Of a stretch of DNA of 41,275 nucleotides, positions 27,687 through 36,676 are shown in pieces. The position numbers and the translations under genes are program-made. The notes below the pieces were generated by a model. It did not search any database. It was not told where the DNA came from and worked only from the letters and a program-made list of their open reading frames with translations. How positions within the stretch are numbered: the stretch's first letter is position 1; every line of letters starts with the position of its first letter. The DNA comes from Ciceribacter sp. T2.26MG-112.2 (GTDB taxonomy: Bacteria; Pseudomonadota; Alphaproteobacteria; Rhizobiales; Rhizobiaceae). The stretch is taken from NCBI RefSeq assembly GCF_900492205.1, contig NZ_UEYQ01000027.1:1-41275 (forward strand), written 5' to 3'.

Positions 27687-28556
27687 CTAGTCAAAGGCAA
27701 GGGTGGTTTCCATGGCGCGCCCGCCGGCCTTGACCAGCACGCCCCAGCTCTTGCCGTGGATGTCGTACTTGCGAGGCAACCCGCTGATCGGCAGGACGAT
27801 GGACAGCGCATTGCCCTCAAGCCGACGCTCGCGTTCCTTGAAGAACACATGGCCGCTCGGTCCGGTGACGAAGATCTCGGCCTCGTCCTGCCGTGTCGCC
27901 TCGGGCACGGTCACGGTGAGCGAGAGTTCCTTGCCGTCGGCGGACAAGGCATGCGAGCGGACCGCAAAGTCCGGGGACGGCGGTTCCGGCAGGCTCTCGC
28001 GCGCTGCGGCAACCAGTGCGGTTTCCGCCGCATCGGCCGTTTCGCTGAGCGTCAGCGACAGCTGGAATTCGGCCTGGAAGGGGATGCAGATATTGCGGCA
28101 CAGGCCGATGAACACCGAGGCCTTCAGCTCGCCGGAGGAGGGGCGGCCATCGGCTGGCCCGGAAAGCGTCAAGGGCAGGGTCACCGGGCCGTCATAGCCG
28201 ATGTCGCGCAGATCGCCGCTGTCGATCAACTTCGGCACCGGATAGGAAACTTCGGTCAGCGTATAGCCGGTGTCCGGCGCAAGTGTGATCGAGGGCGGTA
28301 TGCCGGCATCGCCCGGCTCGCGCCAATAGGTGATCCAGCCGGGCGCCGGTTCGATCTGCAGGGCGCCGGCCCGCCTGCCATGTTCATCGGCCGGCAGCAC
28401 CACCAGCCGCATGCGTCCGCCCTCGTTTACCGCCCAGTCGCTCGTTTCCGCACGCGCCGCGCCAATCGCGCCGGGCAGGGCGCCGGATATGGCGAGCGTC
28501 AGCGCGGTCAGCGCGAGGCACAGCCGGGAAAGTCTGGTGGGCACGATGAACATCAT
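27687..28556 (-). CDS. Exported DsbD-alpha-like thiol-disulfide domain protein
   Basis: The protein has about 289 residues. It has a signal peptide (VPTRLSRLCLALTALTLAIS ... AARA), then a domain like the periplasmic N-terminal part of DsbD/ScsB. It includes PAPGWITYWREPGDAGIPP and the cysteine pair in FIGLCRNICIPF (CxxxC). The membrane and thioredoxin domains of full DsbD are absent, so it must receive electrons from another protein. The likely start is one of two adjacent ATGs (28553, 28556); the longer frame to 28598 would bury the signal peptide. It is followed by the peroxiredoxin gene, and the two may share a redox role. Substrate unknown. Confidence 0.82.
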   Translation of the reverse strand: MMFIVPTRLSRLCLALTALTLAISGALPGAIGAARAETSDWAVNEGGRMRLVVLPADEHGRRAGALQIEPAPGWITYWREPGDAGIPPSITLAPDTGYTLTEVSYPVPKLIDSGDLRDIGYDGPVTLPLTLSGPADGRPSSGELKASVFIGLCRNICIPFQAEFQLSLTLSETADAAETALVAAARESLPEPPSPDFAVRSHALSADGKELSLTVTVPEATRQDEAEIFVTGPSGHVFFKERERRLEGNALSIVLPISGLPRKYDIHGKSWGVLVKAGGRAMETTLAFD

Positions 28557-28727
28557 GGACGAGCCGTTTAGAGCAAGCCTTGTCGCTTCACCAGTCACGC
28601 TTGCGAGACCGGGATCATTTTTAGTTGATTGATTGCTGATCCTGCCCCATCTTTCTTAGGCATACGGGATCAGCGCCCGGCCGTCCGGTCTGGAACCGGC
28701 GCCCGTCAGGGCCAGTGGAGGTGGAGT

Positions 28728-29333
28728 ATGGCTTTCTCGACACTGAAGAAGCATCGTGAACGGGGCTTCCTCGACGGTCAGCTTCTGATCGCCATGCCGG
28801 GAATGGCCGATGGCAATTTCGCTCGCGCGGTCGTCTATATCTGCGCCCACTCGCCGGCCGGTGCCATGGGTTTCATCATCAACCGCAAGCAGCCGGTGAC
28901 GTTCGCCGACGTGCTGCTGCATCTCGGCCTGATCGACAAGACCGATGCGATCATGCTGCCGCAGCATGCCCGGGACTTCCCCATCCAGAGCGGCGGGCCG
29001 GTCGAGACCGGGCGCGGTTTCGTGCTGCACAGCGACGACTACACCAGCGACAGCAGCATTCCGGTGAGCGATGACATTTCGCTGACGGCGACCGTCGATA
29101 TCGTCCGCGCCATTTCCGAGGGTCGCAGCCCGCGCCGCGCCACCATGCTGCTCGGCTATGCCGGCTGGGGGCCGGGCCAGCTCGAGTTCGAACTGGCCAA
29201 TAATGGCTGGCTTAATTGCCCGGCAACCGAGGACCTGATCTTCGACCGCGCGCTCGACAACAAATATGACCGGGCGCTTGCCCTGATGGGCGTCAGCCCC
29301 GCCATGCTGTCGATGGAAGCCGGCCACGCCTGA
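28728..29333 (+). CDS. YqgE/AlgH family protein
   Basis: This 201-residue protein has the family motifs [38 protein letters not shown] and [20 protein letters not shown]. AlgH/YqgE proteins are widespread and their structure is known, but their function is still unclear; a link to alginate regulation was proposed in Pseudomonas. GGAGGTGGAG before the ATG at 28728 is a strong ribosome binding site. It is divergent from the DsbD-like gene and convergent with the large GGDEF-EAL gene. Confidence 0.92.
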   Translation: MAFSTLKKHRERGFLDGQLLIAMPGMADGNFARAVVYICAHSPAGAMGFIINRKQPVTFADVLLHLGLIDKTDAIMLPQHARDFPIQSGGPVETGRGFVLHSDDYTSDSSIPVSDDISLTATVDIVRAISEGRSPRRATMLLGYAGWGPGQLEFELANNGWLNCPATEDLIFDRALDNKYDRALALMGVSPAMLSMEAGHA

Positions 29334-29348
29334 GTAGAGGTCATTATA

Positions 29349-29370
29349 GGCGGGCGCATCCGTGCCCGCC
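29349..29370. terminator. Hairpin between convergent YqgE and GGDEF-EAL genes
   Basis: GGCGGGC (29349-29355) and GCCCGCC (29364-29370) form a perfect 7-base stem with an 8-base loop. It lies between the stops at 29333 and 29385. There is no T run, but position and stem suggest a shared terminator. Confidence 0.45.
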
Positions 29371-29384
29371 GGTGATCCTTGATC

Positions 29385-32297
29385 TCAAGCCCGCTTGGTC
29401 AGCGGAAAGCGCTCCTTCAGCAGCCGCTGCACCGAGTCCGCGCCGAGCGGTGCGCCGAACAGATAGCTCTGGCCGAAATCGCAGCCGAGCTTGCCCAGTT
29501 CCTCGGCATCCGCATCGCTTTCGATGCCTTCCGCGACTACCTGCATTTCCAGCCCGCAAGCCATGGCGATCACCGATTTCAGCAGCACGGCGCGCTTGTC
29601 GGACCGGTCGTTGACCAGCGCCTTGTCGAGTTTGATCGTGTCGAAGGGGAAGCGGGTTAGGTAGGCGAGCGAGGAATAGCCGGTGCCGAAGTCGTCGAGC
29701 GCCAGCGAGATGCCGGTCTCCTTCAGCTTGGCCAGAACCAGGCGCGCCTGTTCCGGGTTCTCCATCACCACGCTCTCGGTCAGTTCCAGCTTGATCCGGT
29801 GCGGGTCGCACTGTGTCTTGGTCAGCAGGGCGCGGACGTCGTTGTAGAGTTCGCTCGACAGGAGCTGGGCACTCGACAGGTTGACCGAGACGAAGACCGG
29901 GATCTCGCCCGTCTGTCGCTCCCACTCCATCAGGTCGCTGGTCGCCCGTTCGAGCGCGAACATGCCGAGCGGTTCGATCAGGTCCGATGTCTCGGCGATC
30001 GGGATGAATTCCGAAGGGGATACATTGCCGCGCTTGGGATGGTCCCAGCGCATCAGCGCCTCGAAGCCGGCGACTTCGCCGTCGCCCAGCCGTACGATCG
30101 GCTGGTAGACCATCGACAGTTCCTTGCGCTCGATGGCACGGCGCAGGTCGGTCTCGAGTTGAAGCCGGTCGGTGCCTGCACCGCGGAAGGCGGGGCGGAA
30201 GGGTTCTACCCGGTTTCCGCCCGCCCGCTTGGCGCGGTACATGGCAAGTTCGGCGTCGGACAAAAGTCCGGCCGCGTTCTCCTGCTGGTCGACCCAGGAG
30301 ACGAGGCCGATCGAGGCGGTCAGGATGATCTCGCGATTGGCGAAATTGAGCGGCACCATGATTGCCTTCGACACGGCATCGGCAAAGTCGGCGATCTTGG
30401 CAGGATCGCGTTCCGACACGAGGATCAGGCCGAACTCGTCGCCGGAAAGCCGAGCCAGCGTGTCCTGCGGCTTCATCAGGCGGCGCAGGCGGCGCGTCAG
30501 TGCGATCAGGATGTTGTCGCCGGCGGCGATGCCGAGGCTGTCGTTCACCTGCTTGTAGCGGTCGATGTCGATCGCCATCACGGTCGGACGCACCGTCTCC
30601 GTGCCGTTCGCCAGCGTCAGCACCGATTGCAGCCGGTCAAGGAAGACCTCGCGATTGGGCAGGCCGGTCAAGTTGTCGTGCATGGCGTCGGCCAACAGCC
30701 GGTCGATCGAGTTCTTCTGCTCGGTGACATCGATGATCGTGCCGACGCAGCGGATGACCTCGCCGTTCGAGCCGAGCACGGGACGGGCGCGGATCTTCAG
30801 CCAATGGAAGTGGCCGTCTTCGGCGCGGATGCGGAATTCGTGGTTGAGGCGACCCTTGCGGTGTTCGAGCAGCACGTCGAGCGTGGCGCGGAAGCGGTCG
30901 CGGTCGTCGGGATGGAGCCTCGGCAGCCAGTTGCGCGCCGGGCCGTGCATGGTGCCCGGCGACAGGCCGAGACGTAGCGAAATGTCGGGGGAGGTTACCA
31001 CCCGGTCACGGGCCACGTCCCAGTCCCAGACCGTATCGCCGGAACCGGTCAGCGCCAGAGACTGGCGCTCGAGGTCGGAAAACAGGCCCTGCTGGTAGGC
31101 CCCGCCGGCAAAGGCGTGCTGCATGACGGTGAAGCCGATCAGAAGCACGATCAGCACCAGCCCGCCGCCGAGCGCCGGCTGGATGATGTCGTTGTCGAGC
31201 TGCCCCGTCACCGTCAACCAGCCACCGAACAGCCAGACGAGGATCAGCGCCCAGGTCGGGATCAAAAGGATGGCGCGGTCGTAACGATTGAATCCGAGAT
31301 AGAAGATCAGAACGATGCCGGCCGTCGCGGTCAGCGCAAACGACAGGCGGGCAATGCCGGCGGCGATCGAAGGATCGTAGATCGCCACGCCGAACAGGAG
31401 CGCCAGGCCGAGGATCCAGGCGAAGGTGGCGTAGCCGAGATGCACGTGCCAGCGATTGAGATTGAGATAGGTGAAGAGGAAGATGACGAGGCTCGAAGCC
31501 AGCACCACTTCCGCGCCCGCCCGCCACATGCGCTGGTCGCCGGCGGTGATGCTGATCAGCTTTTCCAGGAAGCCGAAGTCGACGCAGATATAGGCGAGCA
31601 CCGCCCAGGCCAGCGCCGCCGCCGCCGGCAGCATCGACGTGCCCTTGACCACGAACAGGATCGTCAGGAACACCGCCAGCAGGCCGGCAATGCCGAGCAC
31701 GATTCCACGATAGAGCGTGAAGGCGTTCACCGTGTCCTTGTAGGCGTCCGGCTCCCACAGATAGATCTGCGGCAGGCTGGGGGTCGAAAGCTCGGCGACG
31801 AAGGTGATGACGGAGCCGGGATTGAGGGTGATTCGGAACACGTCGGCATCCGGGCTCGGCACGCGGTCAAGCGCAAAGCCTTCCGACGGCGTGATCGAGA
31901 TGATGCGCTGCGAGCCGAGGTCGGGCCAGAACATGCGCGAACCGGCGAGGCGGAAATGCGGGGCGACGATGACGCGCTCCAGCTGTTCCTCCGAGACGTT
32001 GGCGAGCGCGAACACCGCCCAGTCGCCCTGATGCGCCGGCGAGGAGGCGCGCACCTCGATGCGGCGGCGAATGCCGTCGGCACCGGCGGCGGTCGATACC
32101 TGGAAGGCATTGCCCTGGTTGGTGTAGATCTCGGTCGTGGCGGTCAGGTCGAGCGCGGTGTCGTCGCGGGCGATCTTCACGGGTTCCGCGGCCAGCGCCA
32201 CCGAGGAGAAAAGCGCGACGAACGCAAGCATCGCCGTGGCCAGCGCAGCCGCCAGCCAGGGGCCGGCCACCGCTTGCCTGTTCCGGTCAAACGTCAT
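29385..32297 (-). CDS. 7TM-DISM-like PAS-GGDEF-EAL c-di-GMP enzyme
   Basis: This 970-residue membrane protein starts with a signal peptide (about 10-37) and a periplasmic domain (38-190). About seven to eight membrane helices follow (192-395), the layout of 7TM-DISM receptors that sense periplasmic ligands. Inside the cell it has a PAS domain (about 415-525), a GGDEF domain with SGDEF at 618-622 (Ser in place of the first Gly) and an EAL domain (about 710-955) with EALMRW, NLSSAQL and DDFGTGYSSLAYL. The RxxD inhibition site is missing (KPQD). The EAL domain looks active; SGDEF versions may still be active. The ATG at 32297 overlaps the stop of the acetyltransferase gene (ATGA), so the two are coupled. 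Confidence 0.92.
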   Translation of the reverse strand: MTFDRNRQAVAGPWLAAALATAMLAFVALFSSVALAAEPVKIARDDTALDLTATTEIYTNQGNAFQVSTAAGADGIRRRIEVRASSPAHQGDWAVFALANVSEEQLERVIVAPHFRLAGSRMFWPDLGSQRIISITPSEGFALDRVPSPDADVFRITLNPGSVITFVAELSTPSLPQIYLWEPDAYKDTVNAFTLYRGIVLGIAGLLAVFLTILFVVKGTSMLPAAAALAWAVLAYICVDFGFLEKLISITAGDQRMWRAGAEVVLASSLVIFLFTYLNLNRWHVHLGYATFAWILGLALLFGVAIYDPSIAAGIARLSFALTATAGIVLIFYLGFNRYDRAILLIPTWALILVWLFGGWLTVTGQLDNDIIQPALGGGLVLIVLLIGFTVMQHAFAGGAYQQGLFSDLERQSLALTGSGDTVWDWDVARDRVVTSPDISLRLGLSPGTMHGPARNWLPRLHPDDRDRFRATLDVLLEHRKGRLNHEFRIRAEDGHFHWLKIRARPVLGSNGEVIRCVGTIIDVTEQKNSIDRLLADAMHDNLTGLPNREVFLDRLQSVLTLANGTETVRPTVMAIDIDRYKQVNDSLGIAAGDNILIALTRRLRRLMKPQDTLARLSGDEFGLILVSERDPAKIADFADAVSKAIMVPLNFANREIILTASIGLVSWVDQQENAAGLLSDAELAMYRAKRAGGNRVEPFRPAFRGAGTDRLQLETDLRRAIERKELSMVYQPIVRLGDGEVAGFEALMRWDHPKRGNVSPSEFIPIAETSDLIEPLGMFALERATSDLMEWERQTGEIPVFVSVNLSSAQLLSSELYNDVRALLTKTQCDPHRIKLELTESVVMENPEQARLVLAKLKETGISLALDDFGTGYSSLAYLTRFPFDTIKLDKALVNDRSDKRAVLLKSVIAMACGLEMQVVAEGIESDADAEELGKLGCDFGQSYLFGAPLGADSVQRLLKERFPLTKRA

Positions 32298-32908
32298 GAG
32301 TTCTCTTTGTTCCCGTTCCCCGCGGCACGGTCGCTCAATCGCGATAGCATCGCATGGTCGCGCCATTTCCCGTCGATTTTCAGATATTCCCGCAAGAGAC
32401 CTTCCCGCTGAAAGCCGGCCTTCTCGAGGAGCCGGATGCTTTTTTCGTTGTCTGGAATACAGGCTGCTTCGATCCGGTGCAACTCGAGCACCCTGAAGAT
32501 ATAGGGAATTGCCAGTTGAAGTGCGGCAAACATATGACCTTTGCCGGCATGTCGTTCGCCCATCCAGTATCCGATCATGCAGCTTTGTGATGCGCCGCGC
32601 CGGATGAGGCCGATGGTGAGCCCGCCGAGCAGGACCTGGTCTGTCTGGGAAAACAGCAGGAAGGGAACGGCGAGCCCGGATTGGAACTCCTGGCCGTTGC
32701 GCACGACGCGGGCGCGAAAGGCGCGCTCGGTCAACTCGTCGCTTCGCCAGGTCGGCTCCCAGGGTTGCAGGAAGGCGCGGCTGTCGCGGCGAAGCGCGTG
32801 CCACTGCTCGAAGTCGTCATAGCGCGGCAGCCGCAGCCGGTGCGATGCGCTGTTCAGGTCCGGTGTTTCCGGCTGCCGCGACAGAAACCGAAAGACCGAA
32901 CGTGTCAT
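32294..32908 (-). CDS. GNAT-family N-acetyltransferase, RimJ/RimL type
   Basis: This 204-residue protein carries the GNAT fold: LRLPRYDDFEQWHALR at the start, FLLFSQTDQVLLGGLTIG, the acetyl-CoA pyrophosphate-loop region IGYWMGERHAGKGHM, and the C-terminal HRIEAACIPDNEKSIRLLEKAGFQREG. The last motif is typical of RimJ/RimL acetyltransferases, which modify N-terminal residues of ribosomal or other proteins; the target here is unknown. The ATG at 32908 is the first sensible start. It lies 70 bases after the M16 peptidase gene and overlaps the GGDEF-EAL gene by 4 bases. Confidence 0.9.
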   Translation of the reverse strand: MTRSVFRFLSRQPETPDLNSASHRLRLPRYDDFEQWHALRRDSRAFLQPWEPTWRSDELTERAFRARVVRNGQEFQSGLAVPFLLFSQTDQVLLGGLTIGLIRRGASQSCMIGYWMGERHAGKGHMFAALQLAIPYIFRVLELHRIEAACIPDNEKSIRLLEKAGFQREGLLREYLKIDGKWRDHAMLSRLSDRAAGNGNKENS

Positions 32909-32978
32909 CGAACCCCCCGAAAGCCTCGGCCGGCGGGCGCTGCCCGCTGGCGGAATCTGATGCAATCCCGGCGCGTCG

Positions 32979-34277
32979 TCAGCCGGCGGCCTTAAGCGAA
33001 GCGGTCGATCCGGCCGAAAGCGCGCCCGAAATCTCGTGCATCGGGGCCAGGTGCTCGAGCGGTCCGATCGCCGACAGCGTCGGCGTCGTCTCGAAGAACA
33101 GCCTCCCGGCAAGATCGGTCAGGCGTTCCGGCGTGATGCCGGCGAGCCGTTCCATCATTTCCTGGTTGGAGATGGGGCGGCCGTAGAGCATCATCTGGCG
33201 GGCGATCTGGCCGGCCCGGGCCGCCGGGCTTTCCTGGCCCATCAGGAGCTGGGCGCGCACCTGGGCGCGCGACCGGTCGATTTCCTGCACGTCGATCCTC
33301 TGCGAAGCCTTGCGCAGTTCGTCGATGATCACCGGCACCAGTTCGGGCAGGTTCTCTCCGCCGGTTGCCGCATGGATGCCGAAGATGCCGCTGTCGGAAA
33401 AGCCCCAGTGGAAGGCATAGATCGAATAGCACAGGCCACGGATCTCGCGCACTTCCTGGAACAGCCGCGAGGACATGCCGCCGCCAAGGATGTTGGCGAG
33501 GATCTGCGAGGCATAGAAGTCGCGCGCGTGATAGGCGCGGCCCTCGAAGCCGATCAGCACCTGCGCGTCCATCAGGTCGCGCTCCTCGCGGGCTTCCCCG
33601 CCGGTATAGCGGGCCGCCTCGGCGATCGGGCTGACCTCCGGCTTGGTCTTGAGCGAGGAGAAGCGGTCTTCCACCTGGCGGACGAAGGCGTCGTGATCGA
33701 CGGCCCCGGCCGCCACGACGAACATCCGGTCGGTCGTGTAGTTGCGGTCGAGATAGGCCCGGATTTCCGCGCTTGAGAAGGACTGGACGGTTTCCGGCGT
33801 TCCGAGGATCGGCCGGCCGAGCGGCTGGCCGGCATAGGCGAGTTCGGAAAAGCGGTCGAACACCACGTCGTCCGGCGTATCGTTGGCCGCGCCGATCTCC
33901 TGCAGGATGACGTGCTTCTCGCGGCCGAGTTCGTCCTCGTCGAAGACGGAATCTGTCAGAATGTCGGCGAGGATGTCGACCGCGAGCGGAACGTCGTCCT
34001 TCAAGATGCGCGCATAATAGGACGTCGTCTCGGTCGAGGTCGCGGCATTGAGCTCGCCCCCGACATTCTCGATTTCCTCGGCGATCTGCCGAGCGCTGCG
34101 CTTGTGGGTTCCCTTGAAGGCCATGTGTTCGAGCAGATGGGCGATGCCGTGCTCGCCCTCCATCTCGTCGCGGGCCCCCGATTTGATCCAGGTTCCGAGC
34201 GCCACGCTTTCGAGATGCGGCATGGTCTCGGTTACGACCGTCAGCCCGGAGGGCAGCCGGGTACACTCAACACTCAT
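32979..34277 (-). CDS. M16-family zinc peptidase (processing peptidase-like)
   Basis: This 432-residue protein has the inverted zinc motif HLLEH at 47-51 and the third ligand Glu127 (VILQEIG, 77 residues after Glu50), so it is an active-type M16 peptidase. It resembles the beta subunit of the mitochondrial processing peptidase, to which alphaproteobacterial M16 proteins are close. The glycine-rich loop NILGGGMSSRLFQEVREIRGLCY is clear. No signal peptide is seen, so it is probably cytoplasmic. The ATG at 34277 has only a weak ribosome binding site; a GTG at 34295 is an alternative. It follows thrC by 21 bases, as in many rhizobia. Confidence 0.93.
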   Translation of the reverse strand: MSVECTRLPSGLTVVTETMPHLESVALGTWIKSGARDEMEGEHGIAHLLEHMAFKGTHKRSARQIAEEIENVGGELNAATSTETTSYYARILKDDVPLAVDILADILTDSVFDEDELGREKHVILQEIGAANDTPDDVVFDRFSELAYAGQPLGRPILGTPETVQSFSSAEIRAYLDRNYTTDRMFVVAAGAVDHDAFVRQVEDRFSSLKTKPEVSPIAEAARYTGGEAREERDLMDAQVLIGFEGRAYHARDFYASQILANILGGGMSSRLFQEVREIRGLCYSIYAFHWGFSDSGIFGIHAATGGENLPELVPVIIDELRKASQRIDVQEIDRSRAQVRAQLLMGQESPAARAGQIARQMMLYGRPISNQEMMERLAGITPERLTDLAGRLFFETTPTLSAIGPLEHLAPMHEISGALSAGSTASLKAAG

Positions 34278-34298
34278 CGATCTGTCTTTCTGCACTTC

Positions 34299-35696
34299 TT
34301 ATTTTTCCCGTCGGGCATGCGCGCCGACGAAGGTTTCGACGGCTTTGAGCTCGGCGTCCAGGATGTCGAAGCGCTCCTCCCTGTTCATCAGGTCAGCAAG
34401 CCACGCCGGAAGCGCGGGGTCAATACCGCATGCCGATTTTACCGCGGCCGGGAATTTCGCCGGATGGGCGGTGGCAAGCGTCACCATCGGGCTCGACGGC
34501 TTCTCGAACTTCTGCGCGACGAAGACCCCGACGGCGGTGTGCGGATCGAGCAGGTAGCCGGTCTCGGCCAGCGTATCGCGAATGGTCGAGGCCACCTGCT
34601 TCTCGCTGGCGCGGCCGGCGCGGAACTCCTTGCGGATCGCCTTCAGCGCGCCCGGCTTGATCTCGAAGCCGCCGGACTGCTTGAGGCTTTCCATCGCCGC
34701 GCGGATGGCGCTGTCGTCGCGGTCATAGGCCTCGAACAGCAGGCGTTCGAAGTTCGACGAGATCTGGATGTCCATCGACGGCGAGGTGGTGGTCGAGACG
34801 CCGCGCATCTCGTAGCGGCCGGTCTTCAGCGTGCGGGCGAGAATGTCGTTCTCGTTGGTGGCGATCACCAGCCTGTCGATCGGAAGCCCCATCTTCTTGG
34901 CGACGTAGCCGGCGAAAATATCGCCGAAATTGCCGGTCGGCACGGTGAAGGAGACCTTGCGGTCCGGGCTGCCGAGCGAGATCGCGGCGGTGAAATAATA
35001 TACCACCTGCGCCATGATGCGCGCCCAGTTGATCGAGTTGACGCCGGAGATCTGCAGGCGATCGCGGAAGTCGATGTCGTTGAACATCGCCTTCACCAGG
35101 TTCTGGCAATCGTCGAAATTACCCTTGATGGCGAGCGCGTGGACGTTCTCGGCCTTCGAGGTGGTCATCTGCCGCTGCTGGACGGGCGAAACCTTCTCAT
35201 GCGGGAAAAGGATGAACACGTCGGTGCGGGCGCGGCCGGCAAAGGCGTCGATGGCCGCGCCACCGGTATCACCCGAGGTGGCGCCGACGATGGTCGCCCG
35301 TTCGCCGCGCTGGGCGAGCGCATGGTCCATCAGCCGTGCGAGCAACTGCATGGCGACGTCCTTGAAGGCGAGCGTCGTGCCGTGGAACAGTTCCAGGATG
35401 AAGGAATTCGGTCCGGTCTGGATGAGCGGGGCGACGGCCGGATGGCGGAAGGTGGCATAGGCCTCGTCGATCATGGCGCGGAACAGGTCGGCCTCGATCT
35501 CGCCGCCGGTAAACCGGTAGAGCACCTCGAAGGCGATCTCCTGGTAGCTCTTGCCGCGCAGCGCCCGGATTTCCTTCTTCGTCATGTGCGGCCACTTGCG
35601 CGGCACGTAGAGGCCGCCGTCGCGGGCAAGCCCGGCGAGAAGTGCGTCACAGAAACCGAGGCTTTTTGCCTCTCCGCGGGTCGAGATGTAGTCCAC
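34299..35696 (-). CDS. thrC: Threonine synthase
   Basis: This 465-residue PLP enzyme converts O-phosphohomoserine to threonine, the step after ThrB. The PLP lysine is Lys112 in TTLAFKDVAMQ. Other features are the N-terminal YISTRGEAKSLGFCDALLAG, the phosphate-binding region GATSGDTGGAA, and VPTGNFGDIFAGY. It is the long form of threonine synthase, normal for this group. AAGGAC lies just before the ATG. It heads the gene series thrC, M16 peptidase, GNAT and GGDEF-EAL on the minus strand. Confidence 0.96.
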   Translation of the reverse strand: MDYISTRGEAKSLGFCDALLAGLARDGGLYVPRKWPHMTKKEIRALRGKSYQEIAFEVLYRFTGGEIEADLFRAMIDEAYATFRHPAVAPLIQTGPNSFILELFHGTTLAFKDVAMQLLARLMDHALAQRGERATIVGATSGDTGGAAIDAFAGRARTDVFILFPHEKVSPVQQRQMTTSKAENVHALAIKGNFDDCQNLVKAMFNDIDFRDRLQISGVNSINWARIMAQVVYYFTAAISLGSPDRKVSFTVPTGNFGDIFAGYVAKKMGLPIDRLVIATNENDILARTLKTGRYEMRGVSTTTSPSMDIQISSNFERLLFEAYDRDDSAIRAAMESLKQSGGFEIKPGALKAIRKEFRAGRASEKQVASTIRDTLAETGYLLDPHTAVGVFVAQKFEKPSSPMVTLATAHPAKFPAAVKSACGIDPALPAWLADLMNREERFDILDAELKAVETFVGAHARREK

Positions 35697-36013
35697 GATG
35701 CTTGTCCTTGGTCTTGAAGAAGGAAGGCCTGTCCGGGGCCCGGAGGCTTACGCCATTCCGGGCGTGGTTACGGGTCTTTTCATGCCGGCGATGGGGGGCG
35801 GGATATTCAAACCCATCAGCAGCGGGTCGCCGCCGAGGGGCTCGCCCGGTGCATGGATGGCCCGCAGCCGTTGAAAATTAAACCAAAACACCGGCGACCC
35901 AATCGATTTTTTACAGCGCCGCTGGTATAGACCATCGACAAGGGGCATGAAAAGGCCTCAATTCGAATGGCTTCTGGCTTATCGAAGCCTGCATTGCGGA
36001 AGGTTGGAGTATC
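35697..36013. other. Divergent intergenic region, thrC / lipoprotein gene
   Basis: 317 bases separate two divergent starts and should hold both promoters. An AT-rich patch (about 35870-35925, including a run of six T's) is the most promoter-like part, but I cannot assign clear -35 and -10 elements. I see no gene, repeat or riboswitch here. Confidence 0.5.
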
Positions 36014-36571
36014 GTGTCTGTGAACGTATCGCGCGGGATCTTGGCCGCGTCCTTGTTGATGCTTCTTTCCGGCTGCAATGCCGGCAATCCGGGAGGCGTT
36101 CTCGGTTCGGCCGCCGACAAGCCGGCAGCGACGCCGGCAGTCAACGCGGCGGCAGCCGTTCAGGGCTTCTGCCCGCCGATCACGCTTCGCGACGGCACGG
36201 CCTACCATCGGGTCTACGCCAAGGGCGCCAAGGACGATCCGGCCAAGGTCGTCTACCAGGCCTCGCTGGCCGATACGACACGTTCGTGCACGCGCTCGGA
36301 AACCACGCTGACTATCACCGCCATGGTTCAGGGCAGGCTGGTGGCCGGCCCCGAGGGCAAGCCGGGACAGTTCAATCTGCCGATCCGGGTAGCCGTGACG
36401 GAAGGCGAGAAAGTCGTCTTTTCCGAACTGACCCAATTCCCGGTCACCATGACCGATGTCGCCCAGGCGACCCAGTTCGTCTTCACCAAGGACGTGACCG
36501 TGCCCGGCGAGATCGGCGGTCTCACCAAGGTTCACATCGGTTTTGACGAAGGACCGACGAAGAAGAAGTAA
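36014..36571 (+). CDS. Rhizobial lipoprotein of unknown function
   Basis: The 185-residue protein starts with a short signal sequence ending in the lipobox LLSGC (Cys at residue 21), so it is lipid-anchored. An Ala/Pro-rich linker is followed by a domain with CPPITLRDGTAYHRVY and a second cysteine in DTTRSCTRSET. A beta-rich part follows (TITAMVQGRLVAGPEGKPG, VFSELTQFPVTM). I do not know a characterised family for it, though similar lipoproteins are common in rhizobia. The GTG start at 36014 has GGAG seven bases before it. The C-terminus is basic (GPTKKK). Confidence 0.78.
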   Translation: MSVNVSRGILAASLLMLLSGCNAGNPGGVLGSAADKPAATPAVNAAAAVQGFCPPITLRDGTAYHRVYAKGAKDDPAKVVYQASLADTTRSCTRSETTLTITAMVQGRLVAGPEGKPGQFNLPIRVAVTEGEKVVFSELTQFPVTMTDVAQATQFVFTKDVTVPGEIGGLTKVHIGFDEGPTKKK

Positions 36572-36598
36572 TCAGCAAGGGGAAGCGATCGCGGACGC

Positions 36599-36633
36599 CG
36601 CGTTTCATCAGGCGAACAGCGCCGTGAAACGCG
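36599..36633 (+). other. Long hairpin between lipoprotein and lipid kinase genes
   Basis: CGCGTTTCA (36599-36607) and TGAAACGCG (36625-36633) are perfect 9-base arms; inside them GGCG and CGCC form a second stem of 4 bases. It lies 28 bases after the lipoprotein stop and 44 before the kinase start. With no T run, it could stabilise the lipoprotein mRNA or limit read-through into the kinase gene. Confidence 0.5.
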
Positions 36634-36676
36634 CCTGTCTCCGTCGTCGCTGACACCCGAATGCCGGGGGGCAAGG

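Noticed and set aside
28600..28660. Second FNR/FixK box (TTGATTGATTGCTGATC region) before YqgE
   Set aside because: The half-sites do not have the TTGAT-N4-ATCAA spacing or the second half-site sequence.
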